64,000 nt of DNA, taken from Streptomyces sp. R302. Its GTDB lineage: Bacteria; Actinomycetota; Actinomycetes; Streptomycetales; Streptomycetaceae. Positions within the stretch are counted from its first letter, which is position 1. Every line of letters starts with the position of its first letter. Both the position numbers and the translations under genes were made by a program. This document shows positions 58,499 to 64,000 of this stretch, in pieces. The notes under the pieces were generated by a model that worked only from the letters and a program-made list of their open reading frames with translations, did not search any database and had not been told where the DNA came from. The stretch is taken from assembly GCF_012927245.1 (NCBI RefSeq), contig NZ_JABBGE010000008.1, forward strand, positions 186,001 to 250,000. The letters run 5' to 3'.

Positions 58499-59661
58499 GC
58501 GTCACCGCAGCGCAGGGATTCACGGCGGCGGGCATCGCCGCCGGGATCAAGCAGAACGGCAACCCGGACCTGGCCCTCGTGGTCAACACCGGGCCGCGCC
58601 GCGCCGCCGCGGGAGTCTTCACCTCCAACCGCGTCAAGGCCGCCCCGGTCGTCTGGTCCCAGCAGGTCCTCGCCGACGGCGAGCTGACCGCCGTCGTCCT
58701 CAACTCCGGCGGCGCCAACGCCTGCACCGGCCCGCAGGGCTTCCAGGACACCCACGCCACCGCCGAGAAGGTCGCCGAGGTCCTCAGCGGCCAGGGCACC
58801 GAGGTCGGCGCCGGCGAGGTCGCCGTCGCCTCCACCGGCCTCATCGGCGTCCTCCTCCCGATGGACAAGCTCCTCCCCGGCGTCGAGAAGGCCGCCGCCG
58901 AACTCTCCGCGCACGGCGGCGAGAAGGCCGCCATCGCCATCAAGACCACCGACACCGTCCACAAGACCGCCGTGGTCACGAAGGACGGCTGGACGGTCGG
59001 CGGCATGGCCAAGGGCGCCGGCATGCTCGCCCCCGGCCTCGCCACCATGCTCGTCGTCCTCACCACCGACGCCGACGTCGACGCCAAGGGCCTGGACGCC
59101 GCCCTGCGCACCGCCACCCGGCTCACCTTCGACCGGGTCGACTCCGACGGCTGCATGTCCACCAACGACACCGTCCTCCTCCTCGCCTCCGGCGCCTCCG
59201 GCACCACCCCCGCCCAGGGCGACTTCGCCGAGGCCGTCCGGGAGGTCTGCGCCGACCTCGCCCGCCAGCTCATCGGCGACGCCGAGGGCGCCAGCAAGGA
59301 CATCCGCATCGAGGTGGTCAACGCGGCCACCGAGGACGACGCCGTCGAGGTGGGCCGCTCCATCGCCCGCAACAACCTCCTCAAGTGCGCCATCCACGGC
59401 GAGGACCCCAACTGGGGCCGGGTCCTCTCCGCCATCGGCACCACCTCCGCCGCCTTCGAGCCGGACGAACTGAACGTCGCCATCAACGGCGTCTGGGTCT
59501 GCCGCAACGGCTCCGTCGGCGAGGACCGCGACCTCGTCGACATGCGCTACCGGGAGGTCGTCGTCACCGCCGACCTCGCCGCCGGCTCCGAGTCCGCCGT
59601 GATCTGGGCCAACGACCTGACCGCCGACTACGTCCACGAGAACAGCGCGTACTCGTCATGA
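58495..59661 (+). CDS. argJ: Bifunctional ornithine acetyltransferase/N-acetylglutamate synthase
   Basis: 388 residues. ArgJ proteins self-cleave before a threonine, here Thr184 in APGLATML, to give alpha and beta chains; the preceding KGAGMLAPG context and the beta-chain CAIHGEDPNWGRVLSAIG are typical. The enzyme moves the acetyl group from acetylornithine to glutamate, recycling it. The overlaps with argC (ATGA) and argB (ATGA) show a single translationally coupled operon. A proline usually found near the cleavage motif is replaced, with no key residue lost. Confidence 0.96.
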   Translation: MSVTAAQGFTAAGIAAGIKQNGNPDLALVVNTGPRRAAAGVFTSNRVKAAPVVWSQQVLADGELTAVVLNSGGANACTGPQGFQDTHATAEKVAEVLSGQGTEVGAGEVAVASTGLIGVLLPMDKLLPGVEKAAAELSAHGGEKAAIAIKTTDTVHKTAVVTKDGWTVGGMAKGAGMLAPGLATMLVVLTTDADVDAKGLDAALRTATRLTFDRVDSDGCMSTNDTVLLLASGASGTTPAQGDFAEAVREVCADLARQLIGDAEGASKDIRIEVVNAATEDDAVEVGRSIARNNLLKCAIHGEDPNWGRVLSAIGTTSAAFEPDELNVAINGVWVCRNGSVGEDRDLVDMRYREVVVTADLAAGSESAVIWANDLTADYVHENSAYSS

Positions 59662-60563
59662 CCAACGCCACGCGGAAGCACACCGCCCTCCCGAAGGCGC
59701 AGACCTTGATCGAGGCGCTGCCCTGGCTCACCCGCCACCACGGCAAGACCGTCGTCATCAAGTTCGGCGGCAACGCCATGATCGACGACGAGCTGAAGGC
59801 GGCCTTCGCCCAGGACGTCGTCTTCCTGCGCCACGCCGGCCTCAAGCCGGTCGTCGTGCACGGCGGCGGCCCGCAGATCAGCGCCGCCCTCGACCGGCAC
59901 GGCATCGTCAGCGAGTTCAAGGCGGGCCTCCGGGTCACCACCGAGGACGCCATGGACGTCGTGCGGATGGTGCTCGCCGGCCAGGTCCAGCGCGAGCTCG
60001 TCGGGCTGCTCAACCAGCACGGCCCGCTCGCCGTCGGCCTCACCGGCGAGGACGCCCACACCATCACCGCCACCAAGCACCTGCCGGAGATCGACGGCGA
60101 ACGCGTCGACATCGGCCGCGTCGGCGAGATCACCGCCATCGACACCGGCGCCATCCAGGCGCTCCTGGAGGACGGCCGCATCCCGGTCGTCTCCTCCATC
60201 GCCCGCTCCCAGGACGACGGACATGTCTACAACGTCAATGCTGATACGGCGGCTGCGGCACTCGCTGCGGCGCTGGGCGCCGAAACGCTGATGGTCCTGA
60301 CCGACGTCGAGGGCCTCTACGAGGACTGGCCGAACAGCGACGAGGTCATCAGCCGGCTCACCGCGAGCCAGCTGGAGAAGCTGCTGCCCGAGCTCTCCAG
60401 CGGCATGGTCCCCAAGATGGAAGGCTGCCTGCACGCCGTACGGAACGGGGTCACCACGGCCCGCGTGATCGACGGACGCGTCCAGCACTCCATCCTGCTG
60501 GAGATCTTCACCGACGAGGGCATCGGCACGATGGTCGTGCCGGACGGACAGGGGGAAGCATGA
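59658..60563 (+). CDS. argB: Acetylglutamate kinase
   Basis: 301 residues of the amino-acid kinase fold: VVIKFGGNAMIDDE, VVHGGGPQISAALDRHGI, VNADTAAAALAAALGAETLM and GMVPKMEGCLHAVRNGV. It phosphorylates N-acetylglutamate and is usually feedback-inhibited by arginine; the N-terminal helix (ALPKAQTLIEALPWLTRHHG) that mediates the hexameric, arginine-sensitive form is present. ATG 59658 overlaps argJ; the stop overlaps the argD start. Confidence 0.96.
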   Translation: MTNATRKHTALPKAQTLIEALPWLTRHHGKTVVIKFGGNAMIDDELKAAFAQDVVFLRHAGLKPVVVHGGGPQISAALDRHGIVSEFKAGLRVTTEDAMDVVRMVLAGQVQRELVGLLNQHGPLAVGLTGEDAHTITATKHLPEIDGERVDIGRVGEITAIDTGAIQALLEDGRIPVVSSIARSQDDGHVYNVNADTAAAALAAALGAETLMVLTDVEGLYEDWPNSDEVISRLTASQLEKLLPELSSGMVPKMEGCLHAVRNGVTTARVIDGRVQHSILLEIFTDEGIGTMVVPDGQGEA

Positions 60564-61774
60564 GCAACCAGCAGCTGACCGAGCGGTGGCAGGGCTCGCT
60601 CATGAACAACTACGGCACCCCCCGCCTGCCCCTCGTCCGCGGCGAGGGCGCCAAGGTGTGGGACGCCGACGGCACCGAGTACCTCGACTTCGTCGGCGGC
60701 ATCGCCGTCAACGCCCTCGGCCACGCCCACCCGGCCGTCGTCGAGGCCGTCACCCGCCAGATCCGGAGCCTCGGCCACGTCTCCAACCTCTTCGTCGCCG
60801 AACCGCCCGTCGCGCTCGCCGAGCGGCTGCTCCAGCTCGCCGGCCGCCCCGGGAAGGTCTTCTTCTGCAACTCGGGCGCCGAGGCCAACGAGGCCGCGTT
60901 CAAGATCGGCCGGCTCACCGGCCGCACCCACATGGTCGCCACCGACGGCGGCTTCCACGGCCGGACCATGGGCTCCCTCGCCCTCACCGGCCAGCCCGGC
61001 AAGCAGGGCCCGTTCCTGCCGCTGCCCGGCGACGTCACCCACGTCCCGTACGGCGACGCCGAGGCGCTGCGCGCCGCCGTCACGGAGAGCACCGCACTTG
61101 TCATCATCGAGCCCGTCCAGGGCGAGAACGGCGTCGTCGTCCCGCCGCCCGGCTACCTCAAGGCGGCCCGGGAGATCACCCGCGCCACCGGCACCCTCCT
61201 CGTCCTCGACGAGGTGCAGACCGGCATCGGGCGGTGCGGCCACTGGTTCGAGCACCAGGCCCACGAGGGCGTCGACCCGGACGTCGTCACCCTCGCCAAG
61301 GGCCTCGGCGGCGGCCTGCCGCTCGGCGCCACCGTCGCCTTCGGCGCGGCCGCCGAGCTCTTCGCCCCCGGCCACCACGGCACCACCTTCGGCGGCAACC
61401 CGGTGGCCTGCGCCGCCGGCCTCGCCGTCCTGGACACCCTCGGCGCCGACGCGGCCCTCGACCACGTCAAGGCCGTCGGCGAGCGGCTGCGCTCCGGAAT
61501 CGAGGCCCTCGGGCACCCGCTGGTCTCCCACGTCCGTGGCGCGGGGCTCCTGCTGGGTATCGTGCTCACCGAGCCCCTCGCGCCCCAGGTGCAGCAGACG
61601 GCTCAGGACGCCGGCCTCCTGGTGAACGCGCCCGCCCCCGACGTCGTACGGATCATGCCTCCGCTGGTCCTCACCGACGCCGAGGCGGACACCTTCCTCC
61701 GGGTGCTCCCGGGCGTCCTCCAGCAGGCGTACGAGGCGTACGAGGCGAACGGGCAAGGAACGACCGGAGAATGA
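60560..61774 (+). CDS. argD: Acetylornithine aminotransferase
   Basis: 404 residues of the class-III PLP aminotransferases. FFCNSGAEANEAAFKIGRLT and the substrate/PLP motif LVLDEVQTGIGRCGHWF precede the Schiff-base Lys247 in LAKGLGGGLPLGA. It converts N-acetylglutamate semialdehyde to acetylornithine. ATG 60560 overlaps argB by 4 bp; argR follows 7 bp after its stop. Confidence 0.96.
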   Translation: MSNQQLTERWQGSLMNNYGTPRLPLVRGEGAKVWDADGTEYLDFVGGIAVNALGHAHPAVVEAVTRQIRSLGHVSNLFVAEPPVALAERLLQLAGRPGKVFFCNSGAEANEAAFKIGRLTGRTHMVATDGGFHGRTMGSLALTGQPGKQGPFLPLPGDVTHVPYGDAEALRAAVTESTALVIIEPVQGENGVVVPPPGYLKAAREITRATGTLLVLDEVQTGIGRCGHWFEHQAHEGVDPDVVTLAKGLGGGLPLGATVAFGAAAELFAPGHHGTTFGGNPVACAAGLAVLDTLGADAALDHVKAVGERLRSGIEALGHPLVSHVRGAGLLLGIVLTEPLAPQVQQTAQDAGLLVNAPAPDVVRIMPPLVLTDAEADTFLRVLPGVLQQAYEAYEANGQGTTGE

Positions 61775-61781
61775 GGCGACG

Positions 61782-62318
61782 ATGACCGACGTGCAGGGGA
61801 ACGAGCCCGGAGGGCCGTCGGTCCCGCAGACCCGCACCGCGCGCCACCGCAGGATCGTCGACATCCTCAACCGGCAGCCGGTGCGGTCGCAGAGCCAGCT
61901 CGCCAAGCTCCTCGCGGACGACGGGCTGAGCGTCACCCAGGCGACGCTCTCCCGCGACCTCGACGAGCTCGGCGCGGTGAAGATCCGCAACACCGGCGGC
62001 GAGCTGATCTACGCGGTCCCCAGCGAGGGCGGCTTCCGCACCCCGCAGGCCCCGCTCGGCGAGTCCGCCAAGGAGGAGCGGATGCGCCGCCTCTCCGGCG
62101 AACTCCTCATCTCCGCCGAGGCGTCCGCCAACCTCGTGGTGCTGCGCACCCCGCCGGGCGCTGCCCAGTTCCTCGCGTCGGCCATCGACCAGGCCGAGCT
62201 CCACGCCATCCTCGGCACCATCGCGGGCGACGACACCCTGCTCCTCATCTCCCGCGACCCCACCGGCGGCCAGGCCCTCGCCGACCACCTGCTGCGCCTG
62301 GCGCAGAAGGGCCACTGA
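61782..62318 (+). CDS. argR: Arginine repressor ArgR
   Basis: 178 residues. The N-terminal winged helix (about 18-85, RHRRIVDILNRQPVRSQSQL, LSVTQATLSRDLDELGAVKI) and the C-terminal oligomerisation and arginine-binding domain (about 105-178, NLVVLRTPPGAAQFLASAID, GTIAGDDTLLLISRD) are complete. Hexameric ArgR with arginine represses the arg operon that contains it, so the operon is autoregulated. ATG 61782 follows the GGAGAATGAGGCG region. It converges with the L,D-transpeptidase with a 16-bp gap. Confidence 0.96.
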   Translation: MTDVQGNEPGGPSVPQTRTARHRRIVDILNRQPVRSQSQLAKLLADDGLSVTQATLSRDLDELGAVKIRNTGGELIYAVPSEGGFRTPQAPLGESAKEERMRRLSGELLISAEASANLVVLRTPPGAAQFLASAIDQAELHAILGTIAGDDTLLLISRDPTGGQALADHLLRLAQKGH

Positions 62319-62334
62319 GCACGGCCCGGGAGCC

Positions 62335-63027
62335 TCAGTACCGCACGATCGCCGTCGGACCCCGCCGGGTGCCGACGGCGATGTGCGGCCGCCGCCCGGG
62401 GTCGGCCCAGGCGAGGATCGCCCGCATCGCGTCCGCCGGGACGGAGACGCAGCCGGCCGTCGCGCCCTTCCCGTTCACGTGCAGGAAGATCCCGGCGCCG
62501 CGCATCCGCACCGGGCGGGCGTAGTTGAAGCCGATGACGAGCGCGTGGGCGTACTGCGTGCGGTACGCGACGAGGTGCTCGGCCTCCGCGGCCCGGCAGT
62601 CCGCCGGCAGCCCCTCGACCCAGCGGTTGTACGCGCGCGAGTCGTTGTCCTGGCACCACCACGAGTCCTCGGTGGCCCGTACGTACCGGTAGCGGGTCCC
62701 GGTCGGTGCGGCCCGGATCCCGAAGGCGTACGGCAGGTCGTACAGGCCCGTCGGCGTGGTGTCCGTCCCCTGCCGCCGGGTGGCCCCCTCGGCCAGCCCG
62801 TTGGCGCCGAACCGCGCCGGCGCCGATCCGGCCCGCACCCACCGCCCGTCCCGCCGGTCCCACCAGGTGACGGTCCCGGTGGTGGACCCGGTGTCGGCGG
62901 CGACGGCGGTGATCAACTGGGACCCGCCGCCGGTGTCCGCCATCCGCGCGGGCAGCGGAGCCACCGGGGGAGCCGGAGCGGAGGCGAGGGAGAACAGCAC
63001 GGCGCCGAGGGCGAGAAGGGTACGCAT
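62335..63027 (-). CDS. Secreted L,D-transpeptidase-like (YkuD-type) protein
   Basis: 230 residues. A short signal peptide (MRTLLALGAVLFSLASAPAP) is followed by a YkuD-like domain with the catalytic motif HVNGKGATAGCVSVP, where Cys and upstream His are conserved. Such enzymes make 3-3 cross-links in peptidoglycan or attach proteins; no LysM or bacterial Ig-like domain is present, so this is the short type. ATG 63027 begins the signal. It is independent of the arg operon. Confidence 0.88.
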   Translation of the reverse strand: MRTLLALGAVLFSLASAPAPPVAPLPARMADTGGGSQLITAVAADTGSTTGTVTWWDRRDGRWVRAGSAPARFGANGLAEGATRRQGTDTTPTGLYDLPYAFGIRAAPTGTRYRYVRATEDSWWCQDNDSRAYNRWVEGLPADCRAAEAEHLVAYRTQYAHALVIGFNYARPVRMRGAGIFLHVNGKGATAGCVSVPADAMRAILAWADPGRRPHIAVGTRRGPTAIVRY

Positions 63028-63065
63028 GGCGGCGACGCTAGGCGGCCCGTCGACCCCCGGCCACG

Positions 63066-63671
63066 CTACTGACCCGAGTGGGGGAGCGGCGGAAGCGGCA
63101 GCGGAAGGGCGGGCAGTCCGTCGAGGCTCGTGGCGATGTGCTCCTTGCCCTCGCAGTAGGTGTTGAACTCCTCCTCCGTCTTCCGGTTGAAGAAGTCGGA
63201 GTGCAGCGAGCGCTCCTCCCGGTACTCCATCACCGGCACCGCGAACCCGCAGGAGTCGCTGACCCGCCGCGCGTGCACCAGGACGATCGCCCGCGCGCTG
63301 ACCTGGTCCTTCACCGCCTCCTCGGGGAACCGCCCGAACAGCTCGCCCCAGCGCGGGTCGTCCCGCAGCACGACCTCCCCGTCACCGTGCACCCGCACCA
63401 CGGTCGGCGGACCGGAGAAGGACGTCCACATGAGGGTGATCCGCCCGTTGCCCGGCTCGCGGAGGTGAGCGAGCGTCTCGGCACTGCTGCCGCCGAAGTC
63501 GACGTAGGCGAGGGTCAGTTCGTCGAGGACGACGAGGGTCCCCTTGCGGCCCTTGGGCGAGAGGTTGACGTGCCCGTCCCCGGAGAGCGGCGCGGTGGCG
63601 ACGAAGTAGAGGGGCTGCTCCTCGATGAAGGCACGGAGCCGCCCGTCGATACGATCATACGTTTTTCCCAT
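63066..63671 (-). CDS. PPOX-fold (pyridoxamine 5'-phosphate oxidase-like) protein
   Basis: 201 residues with the split-barrel flavin/F420/haem-binding fold: FVATAPLSGDGHVNLSPKGR, LAYVDFGGSSAETLAHLREP, ITLMWTSFSGPPTVVRVHGD and RAIVLVHARRVSDSCGFAVP. Members bind FMN or F420 or haem; the lack of PNPOx-specific residues means the function is unassigned. ATG 63671 begins MGKTYDRIDGRLR. It lies 38 bp beyond the transpeptidase start on the same strand. Confidence 0.87.
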   Translation of the reverse strand: MGKTYDRIDGRLRAFIEEQPLYFVATAPLSGDGHVNLSPKGRKGTLVVLDELTLAYVDFGGSSAETLAHLREPGNGRITLMWTSFSGPPTVVRVHGDGEVVLRDDPRWGELFGRFPEEAVKDQVSARAIVLVHARRVSDSCGFAVPVMEYREERSLHSDFFNRKTEEEFNTYCEGKEHIATSLDGLPALPLPLPPLPHSGQ

Positions 63672-63732
63672 GGGTCCATCTTCCGCCGTGGGCCCCCGCC
63701 GTGACGAGCCGTCTCAGGGAAGGGACCACGTC

Positions 63733-63772
63733 AGGACCCGCGTCAGGACCACAGGACCCGCGTCAGGACCAC
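63733..63772 (+). repeat. 20-bp tandem duplication
   Basis: AGGACCCGCGTCAGGACCAC is repeated head-to-tail at 63733-63752 and 63753-63772. The second copy contains the stop codon of the HEAT-repeat gene on the minus strand. Confidence 0.85.
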
Positions 63773-64000
63773 AGCGCCCGCCGCGCCTCCCGTACGACGG
63801 CGGGCTCGGGGTCGTCGAGGAGCGCCTTCATCCGCCGGGGCTCCGCCGCGTCGAGCAGCCGCAGCCCGGCGACCGCCGAGGCCCGCACCCGGCCGTTCCG
63901 ATGCCCCGTCAACTCCCGCAGCAGCGGCACGTCCACGCTCCGCGCCCCGCACTCGCCGAGCCCGAGCGGCGCCCGGACCGGCACGTCGGGACCGGCGCAG
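63763..64000 (-). CDS. HEAT-repeat protein, N-terminal part outside window
   Basis: The frame is open from the window edge to the stop at 63763 and gives 78 residues. The pattern VDVPLLRELTGHRNGRVRAS, AVAGLRLLDAAEPRRMKALL and LDDPEPAVVREARRAL is two consecutive HEAT-type helical pairs, so this is the end of a HEAT-repeat protein. Such proteins serve as binding scaffolds; no specific function can be given. The 91 bp to the PPOX gene contain the 20-bp duplication. Confidence 0.78.
   Translation of the reverse strand, partial: CAGPDVPVRAPLGLGECGARSVDVPLLRELTGHRNGRVRASAVAGLRLLDAAEPRRMKALLDDPEPAVVREARRALWS

Overview
The window is a stretch of high-GC actinobacterial chromosome. It has strong third-position G/C bias, GTG and TTG starts, many 1-4 bp start/stop overlaps, and a gene order that matches the conserved core of a Streptomyces chromosome. 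From memory it resembles the region of S. coelicolor that runs from the Pup/proteasome-linked pafBC genes to the arg operon; this was not checked by alignment. I see no CRISPR array, insertion sequence, prophage, tRNA or rRNA gene, and no biosynthetic gene cluster.

Layout. 1-8 kb: two FKBP-type prolyl isomerases, the DNA-damage regulators PafB and PafC, two small proteins, TatA and TatC, and the Ski2-like helicase HelY. 8-18 kb: accessory metabolism, with a pair of DnaA boxes, a cytochrome P450 whose end looks frameshifted, an iron-boxed siderophore-interacting flavoprotein, a 5'-3' exonuclease, a two-gene glycine-betaine importer (ATPase, then a fused permease/binding protein), an XRE-cupin regulator overlapping a corrinoid/metal receptor, and a TDT transporter divergent from a LysR regulator. 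18-22 kb: amidohydrolase, TetR regulator and NCS1 permease. 22.4-27.6 kb: a glutamine-synthetase-like gene with aldehyde dehydrogenase, short-chain dehydrogenase, gamma-glutamyl hydrolase and GntR/FadR regulator. This fits a gamma-glutamylated-amine pathway, probably the GlnA4 ethanolamine route. 27.6-33 kb: amino acid deaminase/aldolase, a proline-repeat membrane protein coupled to a mycosin-like subtilase, SseB and DUF1844 proteins.

33-41 kb is a translation core: a structured RNA leader, infC (apparent AUC start), rpmI, rplT, a SpoU/TrmH rRNA methyltransferase, an orphan PAS histidine kinase, pheS and pheT. 41-57 kb holds regulators and single enzymes: LuxR-TPR regulator, flavin monooxygenase, SpoIIE phosphatase, TPR regulator, NUDIX, 3-hydroxyacyl-CoA dehydrogenase, Tat-exported glycosidase, MocR/EamA divergent pair, GNAT, a catalytically degenerate phosphoglycerate-mutase-like protein, an RlmG/RsmC-like methyltransferase, a sigma factor lacking region 2, a pseudogene with four frame changes, and two overlapping MarR genes. 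57.4-62.3 kb is argCJBDR, followed by an L,D-transpeptidase, a PPOX flavoprotein and the end of a HEAT-repeat gene.

The most unusual points are the decay zone at 54.96-56.2 kb, the infC leader with its non-AUG start, the 13-bp repeat array between glnA4-like and aldehyde dehydrogenase genes, the DnaA-box pair, the proline-repeat/mycosin pair, and a recurring leaderless promoter layout (-10 box 6-10 nt from a start codon).
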